37,914 nucleotides of DNA, taken from IMG/VR virus record IMGVR_UViG_3300010885_026004, positions 1 through 37,914 of that record; one strand, 5' to 3'. A program made the translations under genes and the position numbers. The stretch comes from a virus. Of the stretch, positions 30,733 through 37,609 are shown piece by piece (positions within the stretch are counted from its first letter, which is position 1; each line of letters opens with the position of its first letter). The notes below the pieces were generated by a model. It worked only from the letters and a program-made list of their open reading frames with translations. It was not told where the DNA came from and searched no databases.

Positions 30733-30950
30733 ACACGCCCACAGAACCGCAGGAAAGTGCCTTTGCTTTGAGTTTACGGGCCTTTCGGGCGCAGTTAGGG
30801 TGGTCACAGGGGGTGGCCGCTGCTTACCTCGGGATTGCGCCCCGTACCTTGGAGTATTGGGAAAGCGGACGACCTGAGCGGGTGCCCAGTCGCGTGTGCC
30901 AAGCCGGTGCGTTTTATCTGCTGACGCACGCTTGTAAGGGGGGCAAATGA
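30729..30950 (+). CDS. Xre-like helix-turn-helix regulator (73 aa)
   Basis: Starts at GTG (30729) overlapping the previous stop. The HTH is clear: FALSLRAFRAQLGWSQGVAA then AYLGIAPRTLEYWESGRPER, i.e. WSQGVAAAYLG / PRTLEYWESG, the usual Xre/HipB helix 2-helix 3 pair. It ends in an ATGA overlap with the methyltransferase remnant. Small Xre proteins next to methyltransferases are often controllers of their expression. Confidence 0.8.
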   Translation: MNTPTEPQESAFALSLRAFRAQLGWSQGVAAAYLGIAPRTLEYWESGRPERVPSRVCQAGAFYLLTHACKGGK

Positions 30951-31417
30951 ATGAGCTGGCACTTTTCGCGGGCGCTGGTGGCGGCATACTCGGAGGAACA
31001 CTCCTCGGCTGGCGCACTGTTTGCGCCGTCGAGTGGGAGCCCTACGCCGCGAGCGTACTTATCCAGCGACAGAATGACGGCATTCTCCCGGCTTTCCCGA
31101 TTTGGGATGACGTTCGCACCTTTGACGGACGACCCGGGCTGGAGGCGATGGTCAAGTGGTCAACCCCAACAGCGCACAATGCCAAGGAAACGAACGCGCC
31201 ATCCGAGAGCAACCTGCACACGCCAACACTTGCGGCCCAAGCTGGTGGCGCGTTGAACCCGACGTGGGTCGAGTGGCTCATGGGGTGGCCGCTCGGGTGG
31301 ACCGACTTAAAGCCATTGGAAATGGACAAGTACCAGCAGTGGCAGCACTCGCATGGTCTATCCTCGGACAACGCTAGCAACGAATGCGGAAAGCACTTGT
31401 CAGGCGCTAATCCCTAA
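30947..31417 (+). pseudogene. C5-cytosine methyltransferase remnant (internally deleted, 156 aa)
   Basis: The first 65 residues are the N-terminus of a DNA cytosine-C5 methyltransferase: the SAM-binding motif I (ALFAGAGGGILGG, 4-16), then CAVEWEPYAASVLIQRQNDG and PIWDDVRTFDGRPG. The catalytic PCQ and ENV motifs and the whole target-recognition region are missing. The sequence jumps to a C-terminal module ending ALNPTWVEWLMGWPLGWTDL. That tail normally ends proteins encoded beside phage methyltransferases. The gene therefore looks like an in-frame deletion fusion, without methylation activity. It could still bind SAM. The ATG overlaps the HTH stop. Confidence 0.65.
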
Positions 31418-31440
31418 CGCATAAATTGCGGACAAGCGCG

Positions 31441-31495
31441 AAGCCCTCGGAAGAAAGCCGACAACTCAGGCCCAATTTCGAGGGCTTTTTGTCGG
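31441..31495. terminator. overlapping bidirectional terminator
   Basis: Plus strand: AAGCCCTCG (31441-31449) pairs with CGAGGGCTT (31479-31487), followed by TTTTT. Minus strand: CCGACAA (31495-31489) pairs with TTGTCGG (31464-31458), followed by CTTTCTTC. The two stems interleave, so only one can form at a time on either RNA, or they form a pseudoknot. It separates two convergent operons. Confidence 0.65.
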
Positions 31496-31499
31496 TATT

Positions 31500-32078
31500 T
31501 CACAGCCCGTATTCCTCGACGACAATAAGGCCGTTGCCGCCGGCACCACCCGCTCGATTGACCGCTGCAAGGGCAATGCCACCTGATCCACCAGCGCCAG
31601 CGGTGCCTGCAATGCCTGCCGAGGCGGCAATTTGACAGTCGCCGCCACCTGCACCCATCCAGCCGGGGGCGCCAGCGCCAGAGGAGGCCACGGTGCCCGA
31701 AAACCGTGCGCCGTAACCTCCAGGTGACCCCGGCACGTTCAAGTCGCCGTTTGTGCTGATTGCACCGCCGGCACCACCATCGCACACGCCTACAGCGGTT
31801 GAGGCGACGACAAATGTGCCTCCTGTGCCGCCCCTACAGGTCACGGTGGTTGCGCCCACGGTCAGCGTTGTATTTCCGCCCGTGCCACCGTTGCCACCCG
31901 TTGCCACGCCTGCGGTGCCGCCCGTACCAATTGCCACGGTATAAGCCGTCGAAGCCGTAACGGTAAAAAGCACTTCGGCGTAACTGCCGCCACCGCCACC
32001 ACCGCCAACCGCCGCCTGCGACGCAACACCAACAACGCCACCGCCGCCACCGCCTGCGGCTTGCATACGTACCAGAAT
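31500..32078 (-). repeat. glycine-codon-rich repeat region (fibre tip)
   Basis: Dense GGN codons give polyglycine runs of six to seven residues, alternating with variable loops. The same type of region fills 13154-13800 in the other adhesin. Such tracts are prone to recombination. Confidence 0.6.
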
Positions 32079-33539
32079 GCGGGTGCAGCCTGCCGGAGAC
32101 GTGTAGGTGACCGTAGCCGTCGAGGTGATGACGGTGCGAGAGAGAAATCGGAAAACCGCGCTTGAACTCAGGTTGGTGCCGCTGATTGCGCCTGTGCTGA
32201 CAACGGAGGACGGCGTGATGGCTCCGAGTGCCAGGGTGATGGCAGGGGTGGTGCTCGTGCTCGTGACCGTCCCGCTGACTCCGTTGGCCGTTGCGACGCT
32301 CACGGCAGTCACCGAGCCGTTGCCCGTGCCGGCCCCTAGATTCGTCCGCGCCGTCGCTGCGTCCGTTGCCCCGGTGCCACCGTTGAGGATCGCAACGGTG
32401 CCGGTGACATTTGCCGCCGTCCCGCTGGTGTTCTGGTTAAGCGTCGGGAAATCCGCCGCCACTGCGATGCTTGGCACACCCGTTGTAGTCGTGTTTTTGA
32501 GGATGCCCGTCGCAAGACCAGCCAGACTGGTCCCGTTGATTTTCGTCACCGCTGCCGTCAATGCCCCGGTGGAGCCGCTGGCCGTTACGTCGCCCGTAAT
32601 GCTTATGGTCTGATCTCCGGTGTTGGTTCCGCTGCTCGTGCCGGCGTGAGATCCAGTAATTGAGCTGGTGCCCGTGACTGCCAGCGTTGGGGTGGTAGCG
32701 CCCGACAATACAACGCTGTTGACCGACGTTGGCGTGATTGCGCCCAGCGTGAGCGTGATGGCTGGCGTTGTACTGGTCGAAGTGACCGTGCCGCTGATCC
32801 CATTCGCTGAAACAACGGAAACACCCGTGACCGTACCACCACCGCCACCGCTAGCTGCTATGGTCACGCTCTTTGCCGTGTTATCCGTCGTCAGAGTCAC
32901 GTTTGTCCCTGCCACCAGCGTCAACGCCTGACTCGTGCTGGTCGTCGTTACCGTCGTCTGGCCACTCACCACCACCGAACCGAACAGATTCTGGTCGCCC
33001 GTGTTGCTGTTACTCAGGTTGCTGCCGGTCACCGTACCACTTGCCGCCACACTGGTCGGAGTGATAGCGCCAAGGGCCAACGTGATCGCCGGGGTGGTCG
33101 AGGTCGAGGTCACGCTGCCGCTCACGCCGTTAGCCGTTGCCACACTCACGCTCGTCACACTCCCGTCTCCAGTGCCCGCTCCCAGCGCCGTCCTAGCTGC
33201 CGCTGCCGTCGTCGCTCCCGTCCCGCCGTTAGCCAGAATAAGCGTGCCTCCCACGGTCAGCGTGCCTGCGGTCGTAATAGGTCCACCTGTTAGCGTCAGG
33301 CCCGTTGTGCCTCCGCTGCCGCTCACACTCGTCACCGTGCCGCTGCCGCCTCCACCACCGCCTGTTGCCGCAATGGTAAGGGTCGTCGCATCGGTCCCCT
33401 CTGTCTGCGTCAGGGTGATGTTGCTGCCTGCTGCAATGTTGAGTTCCGATTGGCTTTTGAGAGCTGTCCCAGAGATGAGAATACGCAGCGGCGAGGTTGC
33501 CACGGTGCGCAAAAGTTCAACTGTGCGGCTGAAGATCAT
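31500..33539 (-). CDS. long tail fibre with sequence repeats and glycine-rich tip (679 aa)
   Basis: Shaft features: two NGGTGAT/ARTxLGAG elements (103-122 and 385-404), which are common in phage fibres, and three copies of a block reading SVTSVSVATANGVSGSV then TSTSTTPAITLALGAITPTS (about 126-164, 236-272, 408-445). Short Gly-rich hinges separate them. Residues about 488-679 are a glycine-rich receptor-binding domain with GGGGGG runs and the closing GGAGGNGLIVVEEYGL. It is encoded away from the main late operon, next to a glycosyltransferase-like gene. This is the second glycine-rich tip in the phage and is likely a host-range determinant. Confidence 0.75.
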   Translation of the reverse strand: MIFSRTVELLRTVATSPLRILISGTALKSQSELNIAAGSNITLTQTEGTDATTLTIAATGGGGGGSGTVTSVSGSGGTTGLTLTGGPITTAGTLTVGGTLILANGGTGATTAAAARTALGAGTGDGSVTSVSVATANGVSGSVTSTSTTPAITLALGAITPTSVAASGTVTGSNLSNSNTGDQNLFGSVVVSGQTTVTTTSTSQALTLVAGTNVTLTTDNTAKSVTIAASGGGGGTVTGVSVVSANGISGTVTSTSTTPAITLTLGAITPTSVNSVVLSGATTPTLAVTGTSSITGSHAGTSSGTNTGDQTISITGDVTASGSTGALTAAVTKINGTSLAGLATGILKNTTTTGVPSIAVAADFPTLNQNTSGTAANVTGTVAILNGGTGATDAATARTNLGAGTGNGSVTAVSVATANGVSGTVTSTSTTPAITLALGAITPSSVVSTGAISGTNLSSSAVFRFLSRTVITSTATVTYTSPAGCTRILVRMQAAGGGGGGVVGVASQAAVGGGGGGGSYAEVLFTVTASTAYTVAIGTGGTAGVATGGNGGTGGNTTLTVGATTVTCRGGTGGTFVVASTAVGVCDGGAGGAISTNGDLNVPGSPGGYGARFSGTVASSGAGAPGWMGAGGGDCQIAASAGIAGTAGAGGSGGIALAAVNRAGGAGGNGLIVVEEYGL

Positions 33540-33570
33540 GCTCCGGCTTTAGCTCTGTAGTCTCAGAAGC

Positions 33571-34491
33571 TCAAGGGCTGTTTGCTACCAGCGAAGCGCG
33601 TTCCGGCATCCACCCGCCCAACAGCAGGCTGACCGCCTCCGCCTTAAACGGAGCCACCGCCCTGGCCATTTGATAAAACGTGCTTTTCTCCAGCCCAATG
33701 GCATCGGTCGCAAACGCTAGCCCCGTAAATTCAGTCAGGGCATCGAGCGTCAAATCCCACTTGCTGATGCGGTAATACTCCAGCGCCTCGGCACAGAGCT
33801 GATGCGTGCCCTGTTTTGAACTGCTCGGAAGTTTCAAGACAGCCGACAACGGATTCAAAAGCTTAGACTGCGGAACATTCTTGACCCACTCATCCGCCAC
33901 CTTTCGGTCGTCCGTGATGTGGTAAATCCGTTCCTTCTGATGCGGCATGAGCGCCTCGTATTTCTCAAGCCAGCCCTTCATTGCATCCCCATCACTCCGA
34001 TCCGTGCCCCTTAAATGCACCACCGTTGCCGGGAGCTGCATCCCTGCCAGCCGTCGCTCTATTTCGACAGCCACCTTTGACTTAAACCTCAAATGCTTCG
34101 CCACATGGTAGCCGTCATAACGCCTCCATCCGGCTCCATTGGTGACAATAATGTCGCCAGTCCCTTTCTCGTAGCTCTCTCGCATGATCTCAGCGACGAA
34201 AGGGTCACGCTGCTGCCATTGAGTGATGGGCCGCATGATGGAAGCCATGTCCCATGTCTCAGGCATTATCTTCGCTCCCTCCAACTTTCCCACTTCTTCC
34301 AGCGTTAGAACTTTGACTCCCTCCAGGTCAAAGAAGTCCCAGAAGTCGAATTTCCCATGTCCCCAATTTTCATCTTTCCAGTCCACGCAGATGGCTGCAT
34401 CGTGCTTGGCGCAATAGGCAAGAAGATGGGTCAAGACGGTCAATCTATCTCCAAACCCTTCCCATGCTTTGAACACGATGACTTGCTGCAT
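33571..34491 (-). CDS. fucosyltransferase-superfamily (NodZ/POFUT-like) protein (306 aa)
   Basis: Opens with VIVFKAWEGFGDRL, in which GFGDRL corresponds to the G-x-G-N/D-x-L donor/acceptor loop of the fucosyltransferase superfamily. HLRGTDR at 159-165 corresponds to the conserved motif I (HxRR/GTD) that binds GDP-fucose in NodZ and POFUT enzymes. Later motifs (HITDDRKVADEWVKNV, FTGLAFATDAIGLEKSTFYQ) also fit motif II and III. It could fucosylate the fibre encoded next, or the host surface. The start lies after an A-rich stretch, and AGAGG touches the ATG. The assignment rests on two motifs. Confidence 0.65.
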   Translation of the reverse strand: MQQVIVFKAWEGFGDRLTVLTHLLAYCAKHDAAICVDWKDENWGHGKFDFWDFFDLEGVKVLTLEEVGKLEGAKIMPETWDMASIMRPITQWQQRDPFVAEIMRESYEKGTGDIIVTNGAGWRRYDGYHVAKHLRFKSKVAVEIERRLAGMQLPATVVHLRGTDRSDGDAMKGWLEKYEALMPHQKERIYHITDDRKVADEWVKNVPQSKLLNPLSAVLKLPSSSKQGTHQLCAEALEYYRISKWDLTLDALTEFTGLAFATDAIGLEKSTFYQMARAVAPFKAEAVSLLLGGWMPERASLVANSP

Positions 34492-34796
34492 CCTCTTTTT
34501 TTAGGCTCACGCCTAGTCCGCACTCAACCTTAAAAGGTCTACCGCGTTTTGGCTCGGGCAACTGTAACGGCTGCATAGCTCACCCCTTGAGAGGATGAGC
34601 TAGGTCTTACGCGCCTTGGACGGGGTGCCACGGTACATTGAGAGGTCCGCTCGGAGGTGCCACAAGCACACGGATAAACTCTCGGCTCACTAATTCACTC
34701 TTATGCCAGCGGGTAATCGTTCTGGCTGCCGATCTGACGGATGGCAGGACTCCCTGTTAGGGTGGTCGCTCATCATTCTTTTGATCGTGTGTCAGG
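34492..34796. other. non-coding region with several hairpins
   Basis: No convincing gene in about 300 bases. Hairpins seen: TAGGC-tcac-GCCTA (34502-34515); TAGCTCA...TGAGCTA (34576-34582 with 34596-34602); CTGCC-g-ATC...GAT-GGCAG near 34727-34749; CCCT-gtt-AGGG near 34752-34762. GGTGCCAC occurs twice and TTGAGAGG twice. No tRNA T-loop was found. It is probably the 5' leader of the gene at 34491 (minus) and/or a structured RNA. Confidence 0.5.
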
Positions 34797-34837
34797 AAAA
34801 GAAAAACCCGAGGGCTGTGACAGCAGCACGCTCGGGT
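34797..34837 (-). terminator. intrinsic terminator (attenuator candidate) upstream of the fucosyltransferase-like gene
   Basis: On the minus strand ACCCGAG (34837-34831) pairs with CTCGGGT (34812-34806), then TTTTTCTTTTC follows. It sits about 310 bases before the ATG at 34491. Its 18-base loop contains one arm of a longer stem (see the RNA feature), so its formation may be conditional. Confidence 0.65.
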
Positions 34838-34888
34838 CTTGGGCATTACCCCAATAAAGTGATACTCAATTGAGCTGCTGTCACAGTC
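34806..34888 (-). ncRNA. structured RNA with a 15-bp long-range stem competing with the terminator
   Basis: GGCTGTGACAGCAGC (34813-34827) pairs with GCTGCTGTCACAGTC (34874-34888): 14 Watson-Crick pairs and one G-U. Inside are TTGGG-cattac-CCCAA (34839-34854) and the palindrome CTCAATTGAG (34866-34875). The left arm lies entirely in the loop of the terminator hairpin (34806-34837). With no linker between the two stems, both cannot form fully, so this looks like a switch or a short regulatory RNA. The strand is chosen from the T-tract. Confidence 0.5.
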
Positions 34889-35033
34889 AACGAGGGAAAA
34901 GACGTACCCTAACCCGCTTTGTTTCAATCTTTTTTAGATTCTGTGCATTTTATTCTCGTATATTGCAAAGGTGTCCCTCAACGTCTGCACATCGAGGCCA
35001 CACCGGCAACGATGCCAACCAAGACTAGATCCA
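34889..35033. promoter_or_regulatory. AT-rich divergent promoter region
   Basis: Between the structured RNA (minus) and the early operon (plus) lies AT-rich DNA with TATATT at about 34960-34965 and AATCT-t-AGATT-type pairs near 34927-34940. No promoter can be fixed exactly, but divergent transcripts must start here. Confidence 0.4.
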
Positions 35034-35270
35034 ATGCTCACCAACATCTCCAAACTTTGCTCCATGTGGTCCACATGGGGCTTTAATAAGCGCGATGCCA
35101 TTCACGGCATCATCCTGTTTAGGATGAAGCTCGGCAACGCTCGGGGAAGTGGAAACAAAGCTTCCAAGCGTGCCGCAAAGATTGAAACCAACGCATGGTT
35201 CGACCACCACGCCCGGCTGACCGAGGCCGAGGTTGACCGCATGGCCGTCCTTCTGGAGGACAAACGATGA
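35034..35270 (+). CDS. small basic hypothetical protein (78 aa)
   Basis: Start uncertain: the ATG at 35034 is used here, though GTG at 34971 would add 21 residues. The protein has MLTNISKLCSMWSTWGFNKR, a Gly/Lys/Arg stretch (KLGNARGSGNKASKRAAKIE) and a C-terminal helix (DHHARLTEAEVDRMAVLLED). Ends in an ATGA overlap. Probable nucleic-acid contact, inferred from charge. Confidence 0.6.
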   Translation: MLTNISKLCSMWSTWGFNKRDAIHGIILFRMKLGNARGSGNKASKRAAKIETNAWFDHHARLTEAEVDRMAVLLEDKR

Positions 35271-35434
35271 TCGAGGACATCACCGTTGAAATCTGCAACC
35301 ATGACTGGGTGTTCTGCGATGACTCTTTTGACCATGACTGGGCCGGCGGCGAAACCCAGCTCGATGTTTACTGGGAATGCCAGACCTGCGGGGTCTGCAC
35401 CCGCAAATGCCCAGCTCAATTTATCAACGACTAA
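35267..35434 (+). CDS. small Cys-rich (zinc-ribbon-like) protein (55 aa)
   Basis: ATGA overlap with the previous gene. The product has DWVFCDDSFDHDW and then ECQTCGVCTRKC, a CxxCxxC...C cluster typical of small phage zinc proteins. The acidic N-terminal half and zinc cluster suggest a protein-interaction role. Function unknown. Confidence 0.65.
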   Translation: MIEDITVEICNHDWVFCDDSFDHDWAGGETQLDVYWECQTCGVCTRKCPAQFIND

Positions 35435-35435
35435 C

Positions 35436-35612
35436 ATGAGAAATGCTCTTATTATCAACAGCCTAGCCTACTACTGGCTGAGTCAGGCCCGGGTCTGGCA
35501 ACGCGCTTGGGCGCTGGCAGCCCGTTACAACTCTCATCCCACCGTCCTTAATGTCTGCCGTGCCCAAATGCGCGATTGCGCCAAGTGGGCGATCAACGAA
35601 GTCCGCCGCTAA
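35436..35612 (+). CDS. small helical protein (58 aa)
   Basis: Starts one base after the previous stop: MRNALIINSLAYYWLSQARV, then WQRAWALAARYNSHPTVLNV and a basic end. A helical hairpin-like pattern, with aromatic and basic residues; no known family. Confidence 0.55.
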   Translation: MRNALIINSLAYYWLSQARVWQRAWALAARYNSHPTVLNVCRAQMRDCAKWAINEVRR

Positions 35613-35619
35613 CCTCCCC

Positions 35620-36135
35620 ATGAAACTCTACGAAATCCATTCCGAGATTGAAGCAATCTTCTCCACCATTGAAGACATATTGTCCAATCCAGAAGCCTCG
35701 CCAGAGGCCAAGGAGGGCGCATTAGCGGGCCTCCAAGCCCAACTGGCGGAGTTGACCCTCGCCAAGACGGATAAGGCGCTGTATTTGGCCAGAAAGGTCT
35801 TGAACCTCGATGCCGAGGCGGAAGCCGTAAAGGCTGAGAAGGGCAAGTTGGCTGCTCGTCAAGCGCGGCTAGAGCGCCAGGTCGAGGCCATAAAGGGCTA
35901 CCTCCAGACTTCCCTGACCGCCGGCGAAAAGCTCAAAGACAACGTTGTCCAAATCGGCTGGCGCAAGTCCGTTGGCGTCGTCATGCGGGCGGATGCCGAG
36001 TCGTTGCCCGCTCGCTTCCAGCGGGTAAAGGTTGAGGCGGCGGTCTCGATCATCAAAGAAGCTTTACAGCAGGGCGACGTTGAGGCTGAGAAGTACGCAG
36101 TCTTAGAGGAACGCAACAACGTCCAAATCAAATGA
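35620..36135 (+). CDS. Gp157-family early phage protein (171 aa)
   Basis: Matches the Siphovirus Gp157 plan: MKLYEIHSEIEAIFSTIEDI, a central coiled coil (KAEKGKLAARQARLERQVEA), IKGYLQTSLTAGEKLKDNVV then IGWRKSVGVVMRADAE, and a C-terminal AVSIIKEALQQGD with AVLEERNNVQIK. The 'lI.igWRkS..v.v' strand is the family's hallmark. Gp157 genes sit with recombination and ssDNA-binding genes and have been linked to phage resistance in lactic-acid-bacterium phages. Start chosen at the ATG at 35620; it overlaps the next gene (ATGA). Confidence 0.82.
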   Translation: MKLYEIHSEIEAIFSTIEDILSNPEASPEAKEGALAGLQAQLAELTLAKTDKALYLARKVLNLDAEAEAVKAEKGKLAARQARLERQVEAIKGYLQTSLTAGEKLKDNVVQIGWRKSVGVVMRADAESLPARFQRVKVEAAVSIIKEALQQGDVEAEKYAVLEERNNVQIK

Positions 36136-36305
36136 CCGAAAACGACCAGCTAGACCTGCTCCAGAAGATAATGATTGGGATTGTCCTCTGGGTGTGCCTC
36201 TGCGCCACGGTGGTGATCGGAGTCCACACCTACCTTGCTCTCAAAAACGAAGGCGTAAACAAAGTTCAGTTCTCCATTCCGCCGGCTACGCTTAAGAAAA
36301 AGTAA
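36132..36305 (+). CDS. single-TM small protein (57 aa)
   Basis: ATGA overlap. Begins MTENDQLDLLQK, then one transmembrane helix (IMIGIVLWVCLCATVVIGVH) and a hydrophilic C-terminus (KVQFSIPPATLKKK). Probably an inner-membrane protein with its N-terminus in the cytoplasm. Role unknown. Confidence 0.65.
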   Translation: MTENDQLDLLQKIMIGIVLWVCLCATVVIGVHTYLALKNEGVNKVQFSIPPATLKKK

Positions 36306-36316
36306 TTTTAGCCAAG

Positions 36317-36346
36317 AGGGGCCGAGGCTTCCACACCCCGGCCCCT
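36317..36346 (+). promoter_or_regulatory. stable hairpin before the ssDNA-binding-like gene
   Basis: AGGGGCCG (36317-36324) pairs with CGGCCCCT (36339-36346), loop 14. There is no T-tract, so it is more likely an mRNA processing, stability or attenuator element than a terminator. Confidence 0.5.
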
Positions 36347-36402
36347 TGAACGCTACCAACAACAAACCGATCAGTAAAAAACAGTCAGTCAAAACAAATA
36401 TC

Positions 36403-37065
36403 ATGCCCATCACCGCACCAGTCGGAGGATCTAAATCGGAACCCATCTCAGCAGGCGCTCATCACGCGATCTGCTACGGGGTCGTATCAATCGGCACGCA
36501 GCCCACCCAGAGCAAAGAATACGCTCCTAAGAAGAAGGTCGTCATCCTCTGGGAATTGCCCAACGAGCGTGCCGATTTTGGAGAAAAGAAGGACCAGGCT
36601 CGGGCTACCAGCCGCCGGTACACGCTCAGTATGAACCCGAAGGCGTCCCTCCGCAAAGACCTTGAGAATTGGCGGGGTCGTCCCTTCACGGACAACGAGG
36701 CCGCTAAGTTCGATATTAGCAGTTTGATCGGGGCCAACTGCTTCATCAACTGCGTACACGAGGACCGCGCCGGCACCGTCTACGCCAACGTGGCCTCCAT
36801 CATGCCATTGCCCAAGGGAATGCCCAAGAAGACCAACGAGAATCCGCCCATGTATTTCTCGGTCGAGGAGGCCATTGAGAATGCGATGATTACATTAACC
36901 CCCGACATTGAGTTTCCGAGCAACCTGCCGGGCTGGCTCCAAGAGCGCGTAAAAGCGTGCGGCGAATACATCAGCTACTGCGGCGAAAAGAACACGCCCA
37001 AGGCACCGGCTCCCGCCGCGCCTAAAGCAACGCAGGCTTCGCTGGGCGAAGACACGCCGTTCTAA
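36403..37065 (+). CDS. probable phage ssDNA-binding / recombination-partner protein (220 aa)
   Basis: Start at the ATG at 36403. Key segments: HHAICYGVVSIGTQPTQSKE, KKKVVILWELPNERADFGEK, YTLSMNPKASLRKDLENWRG, RPFTDNEAAKFDISSLIGAN and YANVASIMPLPKGMPKK. This 'SLxxKAxLRKxLExWRGRxFT...FDlxxLIGxxC' plan belongs to a phage family found next to Gp157 and recombination genes. The acidic, Pro/Ala-rich C-terminus ending in GEDTPF is typical of ssDNA-binding proteins, whose acidic tail recruits partners. The exact biochemical role is inferred from neighbours and tail. Confidence 0.65.
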   Translation: MPITAPVGGSKSEPISAGAHHAICYGVVSIGTQPTQSKEYAPKKKVVILWELPNERADFGEKKDQARATSRRYTLSMNPKASLRKDLENWRGRPFTDNEAAKFDISSLIGANCFINCVHEDRAGTVYANVASIMPLPKGMPKKTNENPPMYFSVEEAIENAMITLTPDIEFPSNLPGWLQERVKACGEYISYCGEKNTPKAPAPAAPKATQASLGEDTPF

Positions 37066-37070
37066 ACGCC

Positions 37071-37385
37071 ATGAACGCTACCACTACTTCCACACAAACC
37101 TTGGGCGAATGGCTCAAGGATCGGGGCATCGCTCAATGCTGGGACAACACGCAAGAGGCATGGAAAGCTTTGTTCATCGAGACGGCTGACCTGATTGCCG
37201 AGGAGAAAGGGTCTGTTACTGCCGAGGAGGTTGTTGCCTCCATTGGCTACCCAGAAGGGTCTCCCAACGCCATTGGAGCCGCCATGAACAAATGGGCCAA
37301 GGCTCGCAAAGCGATTCCCACCTACGAGAAAAGCCTACGGGCCTCCCGTCACTCCGCTATCATATCACGCTGGCACACAAAATAA
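37071..37385 (+). CDS. phage accessory protein (104 aa)
   Basis: Starts five bases after the preceding stop. Contains YPEGSPNAIGAAMNKWAKAR and a C-terminal RASRHSAIISRW. The 'SPNAIGAAxxxAxRxGxI...SxRxxxHAxxIxxW' style is common in small proteins beside phage replication genes, whose function is not established. Confidence 0.65.
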   Translation: MNATTTSTQTLGEWLKDRGIAQCWDNTQEAWKALFIETADLIAEEKGSVTAEEVVASIGYPEGSPNAIGAAMNKWAKARKAIPTYEKSLRASRHSAIISRWHTK

Positions 37386-37387
37386 CC

Positions 37388-37609
37388 ATGAACAAACTAC
37401 CTATCAAAGAGGGGCTAAAGCGCCAGGCTTTGCTGCTGCAACGCATCATGAATGGATTAAGCCCCAAGGAAGCCGCCTACGAATGCGGTGTGGCTCACAC
37501 CACTGCCTATCGCGTGCTCTGGCAGGCAGGTTTTTATCGCTGCTTCCTAAAAGAGGAGGAATGGCAGCACATTCTCAAGCGCAGAATACAGAAGGAGGCA
37601 ACCAAATGA
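37388..37609 (+). CDS. small HTH-like protein (73 aa)
   Basis: Starts two bases after the preceding stop. RIMNGLSPKEAAYECGVAHT then TAYRVLWQAGF is a helix-turn-helix with PKEAAYECGV as the turn. The end of the gene holds copy 2 of the 18-nt repeat and the ATGA junction with the next gene. Likely a DNA-binding regulator. Confidence 0.7.
   Translation: MNKLPIKEGLKRQALLLQRIMNGLSPKEAAYECGVAHTTAYRVLWQAGFYRCFLKEEEWQHILKRRIQKEATK
37592..37609 (+). repeat. 18-nt direct repeat, copy 2
   Basis: AAGGAGGCAACCAAATGA, identical to 210-227, with the same gene-end (EATK), Shine-Dalgarno and ATGA roles. Confidence 0.9.

Noticed and set aside
32107-33552. Val- and Pro-rich open frames on the plus strand.
   Set aside because: They are antisense to the repeat-rich fibre gene and reflect its Thr/Gly/Ser codons.
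34492-34960. tRNA or tmRNA in the non-coding block.
   Set aside because: No T-loop consensus, no acceptor CCA and no tmRNA-like ends were found on either strand.
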